Shown here in pieces: positions 10,001-18,017 of a DNA stretch of 64,000 bases. Under the pieces are notes generated by a model. It was not told where the DNA came from and ran no database searches. It saw only the letters and a list, made by a program, of their open reading frames with translations. Each line of letters starts with the position of its first letter. Within the stretch, counting starts at the first letter, position 1. Source of the DNA: JANQFM01 sp035471925 (lineage in GTDB: Bacteria; Acidobacteriota; UBA6911; RPQK01; DATIPO01); NCBI GenBank assembly GCA_035471925.1, contig DATIPO010000206.1:28019-92018 (forward strand), given 5' to 3'. The position numbers and the translations under genes are program-made.

Positions 10001-11415
10001 ATGGTCACCCGCAAGTCGGCTTCCTGGCCGGGCGGGGGAGGGGGCGCCTGCTCAGAAGGGTAGAGATGCAGCATGGCTGCTTCGTCGTCGCTTCCCAGGC
10101 TGGCCCCGCGTCCGTCGCCGTAGGCACTGGAACGCATGATGGCGCCCGAGACGGAGGAGTGGGCCAGTCCCAGCGCGTGTCCGACCTCGTGGGCGAAGAC
10201 CTCGGCTGCGTTCTTGCCGTTGTTGCCGGCGAAGAAGCAGCCGGCGCCGTCCTGAGTGACGACTTCGCCTTCCATGGCGCGATGGTAGTTCTCGCCCTGA
10301 AAGTTCTGGGTGGAGGTGGTGAAGTAGGGTCCGCCAAGGGCCAGAACGCCTCCCGAACCGCACTCGAAGGTGCCGTCGATGGTGTCGTTGGGATCGTCGA
10401 AAAGAACCGTGTTAACGCCGTCGCTGCCGTTGAACTCGCCTGTGGAAGTGGTGGTGCCGCCGTAGAACAGGTCGACGGTCGATCCGGTCACGCCGCTCCA
10501 AGCGTCGAGGGCGTCCTCAACTTCGCTGAAGGCTCCGCCCGGGACCTCGGGAAGTCCGTCTTCGTGGGCCCGCCAGGTAACCGATCCGCCCGAGTCGAAG
10601 GCGAACCAGCGGATGGGTGAGCCGTTCGACATCGTGAGTACGAAGCGGGGACGCGGAACCCGTCGGGGATCGATACTGGTGAAGTAGTCTGGAGGAGTGT
10701 CGGCAAAGGCGGATGGGCGGTCCGGCTGGTCGTCGATGGGCTGGGCTCCTGACCTCGCGCCACCAGGACCGGTGGGCTGCAGTTGGCTCCCGCCGCGGAC
10801 GCCCGAAGGGTTGGCGGACGCCTGGCCCTGCAAGGCCAGCCAGTCGGCGAACCGTTCGAAGTCGCGCGCCCTCTCAGGTTGGGCGCCGCCTGCGCGCGAG
10901 GCGAATCCCCGCGCGCCGTCCAGATCGCGCAGGGCCAGACTGCGCCCGCGGTAGAGGACTTGGTGGAAGGCCCCCAGCATGAGTTGGTGGATGCCCAGCG
11001 TTCCGTCATTGCGGTCCTGAAGAAAGAGGATGGCCCGGGAACCGCGCCGGAAGCGCGGGGAGGCGTCGATGCGGAGTCCGCTGCCGTCGGGATAGCGCCC
11101 GCCGGGAACGCTGACCGTCACCTGGTTTTGGCCGGTGGCGTTCTTGAGCCAGCGCAGGACTCGTACCTGGTAGCGCGTCCGTGGCGCTTCGCCCGCCTGC
11201 GGGCCCCGCCAGGAGAGCACTTCCACCACGGCGATATGATCGCTGCGCGCCGCCAAATCGGCGTCCGACATCATCACGAAGGAGGTGGCCAGGACCGTGG
11301 CGGTCAAGGCCAGCACCCAAGCGGCTAGAACCACTGCCGTCCGCAGCCGTCCTGGTTGCCGGTCAGATCGTCCCAAAGATGAAGAGTCCGCCCGAAAAGG
11401 GAAGTGGAGCACCAT
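7009..11415 (-). CDS. Large secreted zinc metalloprotease with DUF11 repeats
   Basis: The 1468-aa protein starts at the ATG at 11415, chosen because a GAGG site precedes it and a signal/anchor helix lies at about residues 25-44; an upstream start would add 50 unlikely residues. A matrixin/M10-type catalytic motif HEVGHALGLAH places zinc ligands at His409, His413 and His419 with Glu410 as general base. A Met in AIMRS a few residues later could serve as the Met-turn. Residues about 465-830 are three to four DUF11-type beta-sandwich repeats (ADLRVTINDS, VANNGPDTAENV). A calcium-binding thrombospondin-3-like stretch DSDFDGVPD follows near 835. The C-terminal ~600 residues are beta-rich with no recognised domain. 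It probably acts outside the cell or on the surface. It converges with the ketosynthase gene. Confidence 0.8.
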   Translation of the reverse strand: MVLHFPFRADSSSLGRSDRQPGRLRTAVVLAAWVLALTATVLATSFVMMSDADLAARSDHIAVVEVLSWRGPQAGEAPRTRYQVRVLRWLKNATGQNQVTVSVPGGRYPDGSGLRIDASPRFRRGSRAILFLQDRNDGTLGIHQLMLGAFHQVLYRGRSLALRDLDGARGFASRAGGAQPERARDFERFADWLALQGQASANPSGVRGGSQLQPTGPGGARSGAQPIDDQPDRPSAFADTPPDYFTSIDPRRVPRPRFVLTMSNGSPIRWFAFDSGGSVTWRAHEDGLPEVPGGAFSEVEDALDAWSGVTGSTVDLFYGGTTTSTGEFNGSDGVNTVLFDDPNDTIDGTFECGSGGVLALGGPYFTTSTQNFQGENYHRAMEGEVVTQDGAGCFFAGNNGKNAAEVFAHEVGHALGLAHSSVSGAIMRSSAYGDGRGASLGSDDEAAMLHLYPSEQAPPPPPGQEADLRVTINDSTDPATAGSALAYSLEVANNGPDTAENVSLAVDLSNQTDYVSASSSTGSCSHSVGRVTCSLGDFTSGQSESVTVNVNVESSASGTLRSDASVSSSTDDPATGNNSDSETTFVPASGADVGVSVNDSPDPAVPGEVITYSVVVSNAGPESATNTQLSLDLPIQGQLAGVSPGGCSSSGSSLNCSLGTVGAGSQRNYTVNWQTPEDFTGTLRFEANVEADPSDPNSANNRRVASTRVEAQADLLIVKRDLSDPAAIGRELVYTLEVRNLGPSIAQDVTAFDDLPAQVELVEAEGCTLSGRQLRCPLGDLAPAQTRLVEVVVRPTQEGTLRNTARVTSDTPDPRSFNNSDDETTLVRGDSDFDGVPDLAEDEAPNQGDGNGDGTPDRNQRNVSTLRSVKGDLLTLEAPPGVDLSDVAAQQPPPLDPELEGVELPSGLLGFSASGLAPGQSVALTLWMHTTTAQPDSYFQYGPTPQDPSSHWYEFLFDGDTGAEVFNDRVVLHFRDGGRGDADRSANGVILDPGGPAVDGRTSPPEPPQPPQPAPLVMLAPYSLSAASDRFANDFVGLAVRSVEAQGGQVLFDGLTDTGQPAVPTRHEDLGNARQLSLTSSEVFDAPQITSIKAQGQGMDIQGFFMVGDSGLRRLDGIGASLEESNDLLFPLARESTDSDTVLHLFNPGDQPASVSITLLADATTSAQPSLSGQSQVINEVSRTLPAEGTLQAALSDLFPGQVTINGWMAVHSDRPLKGFQFRADADSFLSAAGRTAESTLRLLAPHFFVDANGGGSRLHLVNPGTTSIRATVRARDDASQLLGQGQLDLEPNQRRSADLSDLLGLQPEAGETISGFLEVTLAQVGAANPQPVPVLGAIEFGGNGFRSMLPLIAQGRRDSLFLHLAQSDEFNIFTGLALLNDEDAPAPITLRAFAPDGTLTASRTFSLQAGQRRVDLLNTPAFFGTAFEQVGGYLEVTADTPVIAFALFGDTRLRYLSAIESQPLLEE

Positions 11416-11601
11416 CGTCAACCTCGCCGCATCACCGTTCGACCGAGGCTCGCCCCGACCGCAGTATACAGAATTCAACCCGTCGTGAAGGCCCAGACTT
11501 CCCTCTCCTTTTCGGCACAGGCGGTCGAGAATTGGGTGATAGATCTCACAAAAAGCGTGCCGCATGCAAGGCCCCCGCCGTTTGAAGAGAACAAGGCAAG
11601 C

Positions 11602-12804
11602 TCAATCGAGGCGGCGGCGGAAGAGGCGGATGGAGGCGGCTAAGCCGGCGGCGAAGAAAACCAGCAGCCAAAGGACCTCCAGCCACTGCGTCCAGAGAGG
11701 GGCGCCCCGCAGCATGATGCCGCGGGTGAGGCGGATGTAGTGGGTCAGGGGCAAAAGCTCGCCCAGCCATTGGGCCGGATCGGGCATGGCCTCGAAAGGG
11801 AACATGAAGCCCGAGAGCAGCACTGACGGCAGGAAGAAGAAAAAAGAAAGCTGGGTGGCCTGGAGTTGGGATTCGGTCACCGAGGAGATGACCAGTCCCA
11901 ACGTCAGGTTGGCCAGGATGAAGAAGAAAGAAGCCAACAGCAGGTCGAACAGCGATCCCTCCATGGGGACGGCGAAAATGACAAGCCCGGCGGCCAGGAT
12001 GATGAGGATTTGGAGGATTCCGATGACTACGTAGGGCAGGATCTTGCCGATCATCAGCTCGCTGCGCTTAATGGGGGTGGCGATGAGGAATTCGAAAGTG
12101 CCGCGCTCCCGCTCGCGCACCAGGGCCAGGGCCGTCATCAGGATCATGGTGGTGGTGAGGATCACTCCCAGCAGAGCCGGCACCACGAACACTGCCGTGC
12201 GCAGTTGGGGGTTGAAAAAGGACAGCACCACGAATTCCACCGGACGCTCCCGCACCAGTTCGGGCTCCAGTCCGAAGCGTCCCCGGTTGCGTGATGCGCG
12301 CAAGGCGCCAGACTCGCCGGGATTGACCTCGAAGAGCTGGATCTCGTGCTCGATGACCTCCGAGAGTCCGGCCGCGGAAGTGCGCACCGAGCGGGCCAGG
12401 ACGGGGTCGGAGGCGTCCACCAGGATGGCGATCTGGGCTCCTCGTCCGCGCCTGTAGCGCCGGTCGAAATCAGGCGGGATCAAGATCGCCGCCCGCACTT
12501 CTCCCTGGCGCAGCAGGGACCGGGCCTGCACTTCGCTGTCGGCGTGATGGGTGACGCGGAAGGTCTGGGTGGCTTGCAGGCGTCCCACCATGCGGCGCGA
12601 GACTTCGGAGTTGGCCCGGTCGACCAAAGCGGTGGAAACCCGGCGGACGTCCTGGTTGATGGCGTAGCCGAAGAGGATGAGCTGCACCAGGGGCACGAAG
12701 ACCACGAAGCCCATGGTCAGCCGGTCGCGGTAAAGCTGGCGGACCTCCTTGCGCGTCACCGAAGAAATGCGGCGCACGAATCCGGCCGGGAGGAATCGTT
12801 TCAT
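11602..12804 (-). CDS. ABC-2 type transporter permease (YhhJ/YbhS-like)
   Basis: This 400-aa integral membrane protein has the ABC-2 exporter layout. One N-terminal membrane helix (FVVFVPLVQLILFGYAI) is followed by a ~130-residue periplasmic domain with DVRRVSTALVDRANS. Five or so further helices lie from residue ~205 to the end, with the cytoplasmic loop RERERGTFEFLIATPI typical of this family. It would form the membrane channel of an exporter driven by the ATPase encoded just upstream; the two genes overlap by ATGA (12801-12804). A HlyD-type periplasmic lipoprotein precedes them, so the trio resembles the E. coli YbhG-YbhF-YbhSR multidrug exporters. The substrate is not readable from sequence. 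Only one permease gene is present, so it would act as a homodimer. Confidence 0.9.
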   Translation of the reverse strand: MKRFLPAGFVRRISSVTRKEVRQLYRDRLTMGFVVFVPLVQLILFGYAINQDVRRVSTALVDRANSEVSRRMVGRLQATQTFRVTHHADSEVQARSLLRQGEVRAAILIPPDFDRRYRRGRGAQIAILVDASDPVLARSVRTSAAGLSEVIEHEIQLFEVNPGESGALRASRNRGRFGLEPELVRERPVEFVVLSFFNPQLRTAVFVVPALLGVILTTTMILMTALALVRERERGTFEFLIATPIKRSELMIGKILPYVVIGILQILIILAAGLVIFAVPMEGSLFDLLLASFFFILANLTLGLVISSVTESQLQATQLSFFFFLPSVLLSGFMFPFEAMPDPAQWLGELLPLTHYIRLTRGIMLRGAPLWTQWLEVLWLLVFFAAGLAASIRLFRRRLD

Positions 12805-13784
12805 GCGGCCTCCTCTCCGGCGCGCAGGTCTTCACCGTGGGTGAGGGCCACGAATACGTCTTCCAGGTTGGCCTCCACGGACGAGCCGTCCACGGGGCCC
12901 AAGCCGGCTTCCATCAGCCGGTCGGTGAGGGGCGCCAGCATCTGCTGGGAGGGGGGCGCGTCAGGACGCATGAGGACCCGCAGCGATCCCCCGATCTGGG
13001 CCACGCCCGAGACTTCGGGGACCTGGCGCAGCAGGGCAGCCGCTTCGTCCAGCCGCTCCAGCCGCAGGCGCAAGACACGTCCGCTCATGGCGCGCGACAA
13101 TTCCGCCGGACGCCCTTCGATGGCCTTGCGTCCGCGCCGCATCATGCACAGCCGGTAGCAGCGGATGGCTTCGTCCATGTAGTGGGTCGAGACCAGGATG
13201 GTGGTCCCCCGCGCCGCCAGCAGGAAGAGCTTGTCCCAAAAGAGACGGCGGTTTTCAGGATCGACTCCGGCGGTGGGTTCGTCCAACACCAGCAGCTCAG
13301 GCCGGTGGATGTTGGCCGCCGCCAGGGCCAGACGCTGCCTCCATCCGCCGGAAAGCGTGGCGGGACGCTGCTTGCGGCGCTCCTGCAGTCCGAACTCGTG
13401 AAGCGCCTCTTCGACGCGTTCGCGGTGGGGCGAAATGCCGTAAACCTCGGCGGCAAATTCGAGGTTCTCTTCCACCGTCAGGTCTTGATAGAGGGAAAAA
13501 CGCTGGGCCATGTATCCGATGCGGGTGCGCAGAGCGTCGGCCTGCTCGGGCATGCACAGCCCCAGGACTTCGACCTGGCCCTCGGTGGGCTTCATGAGTC
13601 CCATCAACATGCGCATCAGGGTCGACTTGCCGGCGCCGTTGGGTCCGAGAAAGCCGAAGACCTCGCCGCTGTCGACTTCGAGGTCGAGCGAGTCGACGGC
13701 GGTCAGCTCCCCGAAGCGCTTAGTGGCTCCCCGGGTGCGGATGGCGGGGTGCCCCTTGTTGGCGGAACGGGCCTCCTCAGGCAT
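12801..13784 (-). CDS. ABC transporter ATP-binding protein
   Basis: The 327-aa nucleotide-binding subunit powers the adjacent ABC-2 permease. Walker A (FLGPNGAGKST), the Q-loop region, the ABC signature LSGGWRQRLALA, Walker B (LLVLDEPTAGVD) and the switch His (VSTHYMDEA) are all present. A ~90-residue C-terminal extension follows the core, as is usual in drug and antibiotic exporters of this class. The ATG at 13784 is chosen because GGAGGAGG sits 8 bases upstream; the longer frame from 13808 lacks a site. The stop overlaps the permease start (ATGA), so the two subunits are made in equal amounts. A HlyD-type adaptor is encoded 108 bases upstream. Confidence 0.92.
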   Translation of the reverse strand: MPEEARSANKGHPAIRTRGATKRFGELTAVDSLDLEVDSGEVFGFLGPNGAGKSTLMRMLMGLMKPTEGQVEVLGLCMPEQADALRTRIGYMAQRFSLYQDLTVEENLEFAAEVYGISPHRERVEEALHEFGLQERRKQRPATLSGGWRQRLALAAANIHRPELLVLDEPTAGVDPENRRLFWDKLFLLAARGTTILVSTHYMDEAIRCYRLCMMRRGRKAIEGRPAELSRAMSGRVLRLRLERLDEAAALLRQVPEVSGVAQIGGSLRVLMRPDAPPSQQMLAPLTDRLMEAGLGPVDGSSVEANLEDVFVALTHGEDLRAGEEAA

Positions 13785-13892
13785 TAAGGATCCTCCTCCC
13801 GCGACCATCCGCCGCAGCCTTTTCGGGACGTGTCCGATCGACAGCCCCTAAGTCCCTGACGGCCCGGCCCTGCGCCGCTCGCCGCGAACGGT

Positions 13893-14831
13893 TCATGAGG
13901 CGTCCTCTGCCGCGGGGGTGTCAGGGATGGTGAGGGTGACCTCAGCCACGATTCCGGGACGCAGTTGGGAAGGCGCGTCCTGCAGCTCGATGCGGGTCTC
14001 GAAGACCAAGTGGGCCCGCTCTTCCTCGGTCAGGGCGTAGTGAGGCGTGTACTCGGGCTCGCGGGCGATGTCGATGATGCGTCCTGTGAAAGCGCCGTCC
14101 AGTCCCTGCACCCGCACCTGAGCCTCGAGTCCGGGACGGGCCTTGGATGCCGCGCGGGCCGGCAGCCACACCCGCACCCAGGGATTCTGATCGGCCAGCA
14201 CAACCCCGACCACGCCTCCTGCCGGGACCCGTTCGCCTTCATCAAAGGGAATCTGGTCCACCACCCCCGCCGCCCGGCTGCGGATGGAGAGGTCGGCCAG
14301 CCGCTTCTCGCTTTGCTTGAGACGCGCCGCGCATTCGGCCAGCGCCGCCTGAGCTTCGTCGCGCTCGCGGCGGGCCCGATCGAGCTCGCTGGTGGCCGAC
14401 ACGTTGGCGCGGCGCAGTCCCTCGATGCGCTGGAAATCCTTTTGCTCTTCGGTCAGAGTGGCTTCGGCGGCCCGGTAGACGGCCTGATTGGCCTTGAGCT
14501 CAGCCTCAGCCACCTCGGTGTCGAGCTGGGCAATCAATTCGCCCGCCTCCACCCGCTGTCCCACCTTGACCGGAATCTCCACGATGATTTCCGACACCGG
14601 TGCCGCCAGCTCGATGTTCTTGCGCTCGACGGTCCCCACCAGCTCAAAGGTCTCTCCGCCCGAGCACCCGGCCAGAAAGAGCAGTCCTAGCGCCACAAGG
14701 GAGGCTGCTCCCAGCGAGCGGGTGATGCCTGTATGGGCCCTGTGGGAAGCAGATCTTGGTTCAACGACCATGGCAAATCGTCGCAAAGCTTGCATGCGGC
14801 CAATGATACTGCATTGGACTGTGGAAATCAT
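13893..14831 (-). CDS. HlyD/YbhG-type membrane fusion lipoprotein
   Basis: This 312-aa periplasmic adaptor belongs to a tripartite ABC exporter. A lipobox (LFLAGC) follows a hydrophobic stretch, predicting a lipid-anchored protein. The biotinyl-lipoyl-like strand (VGQRVEAGELIAQLDTEVAEAEL), a long alpha-helical hairpin (about residues 105-180) and a second lipoyl half (FDEGERVPAGGVVGVVLA) follow in the expected order. The ATG at 14831 lies 9 bases after the HMG-CoA reductase stop and would couple the two. However, it puts the lipobox Cys at residue 56, which is long for a signal. An internal ATG at 14771 gives a more normal 35-residue signal but has no ribosome site, so the start is uncertain. 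It works with the ATPase and permease encoded downstream. Confidence 0.85.
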   Translation of the reverse strand: MISTVQCSIIGRMQALRRFAMVVEPRSASHRAHTGITRSLGAASLVALGLLFLAGCSGGETFELVGTVERKNIELAAPVSEIIVEIPVKVGQRVEAGELIAQLDTEVAEAELKANQAVYRAAEATLTEEQKDFQRIEGLRRANVSATSELDRARRERDEAQAALAECAARLKQSEKRLADLSIRSRAAGVVDQIPFDEGERVPAGGVVGVVLADQNPWVRVWLPARAASKARPGLEAQVRVQGLDGAFTGRIIDIAREPEYTPHYALTEEERAHLVFETRIELQDAPSQLRPGIVAEVTLTIPDTPAAEDAS

Positions 14832-14840
14832 GGGACTGGC

Positions 14841-16043
14841 CTACTCGGGATCGGGGCGGTTGCGGCCGTAGTGGTCGTGGGCGGCGGCGAATTCGCCTGA
14901 GGCGATGGCGGCGCCCATCGAGATTTCCCCGGCCAGGGCCGTGGCGGCGGCGATTTCGGCCAGGCGCTTGGAATGGCCCGAGCCGTGGCAGCCCAGCAGT
15001 TGCAGGCACTCGCGCTGAGTCGGCAAGTCGGTGCCGCCTCCCACCGTGGCGATCTCCAGGGCGGGCAGAGTGACGGACACCAACAGCCCCTCATCGCAGA
15101 GGCGGAAGTCGGTAATGCCGGCGCAGGCATTGGCCACGTTGGCGACGTCCTGCCCGGTGGCGATGAAAAGGGCGCACAGGCCGTTGGCAAGGTGTCCGCT
15201 GTAGCCCACGGCGTGGGCCGAGAGGTGTCCCAGGACGGTGGCATGCCACACGTCGTAGAGTCCCTGGGAGGACGTCCCCAGGTAGGTTTGAATGATCTTT
15301 TCGGGCAAGGTGGCCGAGGCCGTGGCCCATTTGCCCTTGCCCTCGGCCAGCAGGAATCCCGAGGCGCGCTTTTCCGAGCACTGTCCGCTGAAGATGTGGA
15401 ATCCCGTGCAGCCGCAGCGCGAGGACATCCAGCGGCAGGCCTTGTCGGTGGCCCTGACGATCATGTTCATGCCCTGGGCGTCGCCGGTGTGATAACGGAA
15501 GGCGGCGATGACCTGGCGTCCGAAGACGCGGCAGCGGATGTCGAGCAGGCGTCCATGGGAAGTGGTGCTTTCAGCTTGGCGGCGGATGTCCTGGAAATGC
15601 TCCTCCACCCAACCGCCCAGCGAAGCGGCAGCCTCCACCGAATCGAAGAAAAAGGAAGGGCTGACCAGGTTGGCGTCGGCCACCACCCGGGCTTCCACGC
15701 CTCCGGCCCGCGTCAGCGCTACCGAGCCCCGTTCAAAGGAGCGCACCAGAGCGCCTTCGCTGGTGGCCAGCGGAACGTAAAACGTACCCTGAGCGTGCTC
15801 TCCCCGCACCTGCAACGGACCCGCTACCCCCAGCGGCACCTGAGCCGCTCCAATGGGATTCTCCAGGTTCCCGCGCAACTGCCGGGGATCAAATGAGAAG
15901 CGTCCCACATGCTCCAGCGAAGCCGCCGTCTTTTCTTGCAGCCATTTCCGCCGCTGATCGACACTCTCGCGGCTGTATCCGCCCTTGCGGTAGCGAGGAA
16001 CCAGTCCCCGCTTGCTCCCATCGCTACGACCTTTGCCGTTCAT
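14841..16043 (-). CDS. Hydroxymethylglutaryl-CoA reductase, class I-like
   Basis: The 400-aa catalytic domain converts HMG-CoA to mevalonate with NAD(P)H. It shows ENPIGAAQVPLGVAGPL (substrate-binding opening), LATSEGALV (catalytic Glu), GDAQGMNM (catalytic Asp; normally GDAMGMNM) and a Lys in the CSEKR segment (normally DKK). Further matches are TVGGGTDLPTQREC and a His-rich C-terminal AAAHDHYGRN. GMNM and the long class-specific C-terminus fit class I (biosynthetic, eukaryote/archaea-like) better than class II. There is no membrane anchor. No other mevalonate-pathway gene is nearby. Instead it heads a run with the HlyD lipoprotein and ABC exporter, so a role in a specialised isoprenoid or in a variant reaction is possible. 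The Met-to-Gln and Asp-to-Glu changes near the active site deserve attention. Confidence 0.85.
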   Translation of the reverse strand: MNGKGRSDGSKRGLVPRYRKGGYSRESVDQRRKWLQEKTAASLEHVGRFSFDPRQLRGNLENPIGAAQVPLGVAGPLQVRGEHAQGTFYVPLATSEGALVRSFERGSVALTRAGGVEARVVADANLVSPSFFFDSVEAAASLGGWVEEHFQDIRRQAESTTSHGRLLDIRCRVFGRQVIAAFRYHTGDAQGMNMIVRATDKACRWMSSRCGCTGFHIFSGQCSEKRASGFLLAEGKGKWATASATLPEKIIQTYLGTSSQGLYDVWHATVLGHLSAHAVGYSGHLANGLCALFIATGQDVANVANACAGITDFRLCDEGLLVSVTLPALEIATVGGGTDLPTQRECLQLLGCHGSGHSKRLAEIAAATALAGEISMGAAIASGEFAAAHDHYGRNRPDPE

Positions 16044-16149
16044 GGCGCAAGCTTAGCACGTCCATCTCAGATTGCACTTCGTCCTAACCAGAATCGGCGC
16101 TGACTCTCTTCGCCTATCGCTGAGCCAGGCGTGAGCGAGGGGTCCGGGG

Positions 16150-17358
16150 CTATCGACCCTCAGCCGACAGACGGGTCAGGATGCGGGCCAGTTTCTGCAG
16201 CGAGTCGAGGTTGTGGACGGGGAGGAAGTCGTCAACATGGGGCAGCAAAGCCTGGGCGCCGCGGGTGAGCGGTTCATAGCGTGGGCGGCCCAGCAGCGGA
16301 TTGAGCCAGATGAGGCGGCGGCAACTGCGGGAGAGGCGGGCCGCCTCGCGGGCGAGAATCTCCGGCTCTCCCCGGTCCCACCCGTCGCTGATGAGGAGGA
16401 CAACGGCGCCTTGTCCCAACAACCGCCGCGAGAAGTCGAAGTTGAAGCTGCGCAGTGCCGCTCCGATGCGGGTGCCGCCGCCCCAGTCGCGGACCTGGTG
16501 CCCCACCTCGCTGAGAGCCCGGTCCACCGACTTATGGCGCAGTGAAAGGGTGATGCGGCTGAGGCGGGTAGCGAAGACAAAGGACTCGATGGGCGGTCCT
16601 CCGGCAGACTGCAGAACGTGCATGAAGTGCAGCAGCAGCCGCGTGTAGCTCTCCATGCTGCCCGAGATGTCGCACAGCAGGACCAGGCGGCGCGGCTTGA
16701 GCTTGGGCAGGCGGGTGGGCAGGTGCAGCGGCTCCCCCAGGTGACGCAGCGACTGGCGCAGAAGACGGCGGACGTCGAGCCGGTGTCCGCGTCCGGGACG
16801 CAGGCGGCGGGAGCGGCGCAGCAGGCGCTTGAGGTCGAGTCCGGCCAAGAGGCGGCGGGCCATCTCCAGCTCCTCGGCCGACATGTCTGCGAAGTCTTTG
16901 CGGCGCAGGACTTCCTGCTCGCTGGGCAGAGGCAGCAGGGCCAGTTGCTGCTCCTCGTCGTGCTGCGGCTGAGGCGAATCGCTGTCTTGGGAGTCCTCTT
17001 GAGAGCCGGCGGGCAGCATGCGCAGGCGCTTCTCGGGACGCTCTTCCCCCAGCGAGCGCAGATCGAGGCGGCTCCACTGCTCGTCACGCGTGCGCCAGAA
17101 GCGGCGAAAGGCCTCCTGGAAAGGCGCCAAGTGCTCGCGCCGCGACACCATCAGGCTCCTCAACACGTTGAAAACGTCGCCTTTGCGTCCCAGGTGGACG
17201 TACCGCAGGGCCCCGGCGGCTTCCCGCACCGTGTGGGGAGAAACGTCCATGCCCAGTCCCCGGCACAAGCGGGCGAAGAGCGTCAGATTGTGCAGCAGGT
17301 GTCCGCCTTGATAGGGGGCATCCGGATTCAGGAATTGACTTTCTCGGCTTTCAGACAT
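16150..17358 (-). CDS. VWA domain protein, CoxE-like
   Basis: This 402-aa cytoplasmic protein resembles the CoxE/VWA family that accompanies MoxR-type AAA ATPases in metalloenzyme maturation. The C-terminal half is a von Willebrand A domain with the metal-ion-dependent adhesion motif DISGSM (Asp230) and later conserved Thr/Asp positions (GGTRIGAAL, ISDGWDRGE). The N-terminal half carries the family's helical region (LGRKGDVFNVLRSL, FRRFWRTRDEQW). I place the start at the ATG at 17358 (MSESRESQ). The frame extends 40 codons upstream, but that part has no family-like sequence. No MoxR gene or Mo-hydroxylase gene is adjacent in this window, so its partner is unknown. Confidence 0.8.
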   Translation of the reverse strand: MSESRESQFLNPDAPYQGGHLLHNLTLFARLCRGLGMDVSPHTVREAAGALRYVHLGRKGDVFNVLRSLMVSRREHLAPFQEAFRRFWRTRDEQWSRLDLRSLGEERPEKRLRMLPAGSQEDSQDSDSPQPQHDEEQQLALLPLPSEQEVLRRKDFADMSAEELEMARRLLAGLDLKRLLRRSRRLRPGRGHRLDVRRLLRQSLRHLGEPLHLPTRLPKLKPRRLVLLCDISGSMESYTRLLLHFMHVLQSAGGPPIESFVFATRLSRITLSLRHKSVDRALSEVGHQVRDWGGGTRIGAALRSFNFDFSRRLLGQGAVVLLISDGWDRGEPEILAREAARLSRSCRRLIWLNPLLGRPRYEPLTRGAQALLPHVDDFLPVHNLDSLQKLARILTRLSAEGR

Positions 17359-17865
17359 GGCGGTCGGCGAGCATTTTTTCCCGATTCCCGCGGGGGGACG
17401 GATATAATCAAATTTGTTCCGGGGTTGCCGGGGATGAGAGAAATGTCGCTGCTTCGAGACTGGGCTGTGCGAATGCAAGCATTTCCAACTCGTCCCCCTT
17501 CACGGGATCGGGACTCGTCTCGTCCCGGGATCAGCGGGCCGTGAGCTTCCGAGCTTGCTCCAAGGCAAGGCAGCCCACACCCGCGACGACCCCGGAACAC
17601 CTTCCATTCTAGCCGACCCTGCCTCCATCGCCCAACTTCCTCCGCTAAATCCAAACGAGTTCTCGCGTCTTCCGGTGAAATGAAGCTGCACTCCCAGCCA
17701 CTCCTTCCGCAAGGCTGCGCAGGCAGTGTCGAGCGGTGCGCATGGGACGTTCGAAGTGGGCTGCGTCATAGGTCCGTCCCGCCAGCGTGGGCGCCTGCAG
17801 AAAAGCCGTTCCCAGAGGATAGCCGCGATGTCGATGACGGCGCGGCCGGCTTTGCGGCCGCGGAA

Positions 17866-17948
17866 AGTCCGGGCTCGCTGTAGGCGAGCCATACGCCAGC
17901 CCGGGGTCAGCCGCAGAACGCGAAGCGGGCTGCGAGCGCCACCCTGGG
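17866..17948 (-). repeat. REP-like dispersed palindromic element, copy 1
   Basis: Read on the minus strand it has the same order of parts as the copy at 36531-36610. First comes an outer inverted repeat CCCAGGGT ... ACCCCGGG (17941-17948 and 17900-17907) around a GC-rich centre. A perfect 7-bp hairpin GGCTCGC-loop-GCGAGCC (17872-17890) follows, ending in CCCGGACT. This copy carries one mismatch in the outer arms. It resembles the short extragenic palindromes spread by REP-associated transposases, but no such transposase lies in the window. Confidence 0.7.
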
Positions 17949-17970
17949 TTTCGAACCGAGGCGAGAATAA

Positions 17971-17983
17971 ACCCCGAAGGGGT
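17971..17983 (-). terminator. Possible Rho-independent terminator of the copper-monooxygenase lipoprotein gene
   Basis: On the minus strand a 5-bp ACCCC-TTC-GGGGT hairpin is followed by TTATTCT, 35 bases beyond the stop codon at 18018. The stem is short and the T-run is interrupted. It also adjoins the REP-like element, so it could be part of that repeat. Confidence 0.4.
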
Positions 17984-18017
17984 GTAATAAGGAAACAAGG
18001 CAGCGCCCAGGAACCGC

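Larger units (their letters stand above)
17359..18017. other. Gene-poor spacer carrying a REP-like element
   Basis: This 659-base spacer separates the VWA gene and a lipoprotein gene, both on the minus strand. Open frames here (for example one beginning MARLQRART on the minus strand) overlap a dispersed palindromic repeat and show no protein family, so I treat them as non-coding. A perfect TATAAT at 17402-17407 on the plus strand has no matching -35 box and no plus-strand gene downstream. Confidence 0.5.

Noticed and set aside
17402..17407. TATAAT box on the plus strand
   Set aside because: No -35 partner at normal spacing and no plus-strand gene downstream.
17500..17892. Small minus-strand protein beginning MARLQRART
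   Set aside because: The same peptide start arises from the second REP-like copy at 36584. It is produced by repeat DNA and the rest has no family features.
17845..17900. RNase P RNA-like phrase GCGGAAAGTCCGGGCTCGC
   Set aside because: It resembles the conserved P4 segment of rnpB, but the other conserved blocks are absent. The phrase is also part of the REP-like element that recurs at 36.6 kb without the GGAAAG prefix.
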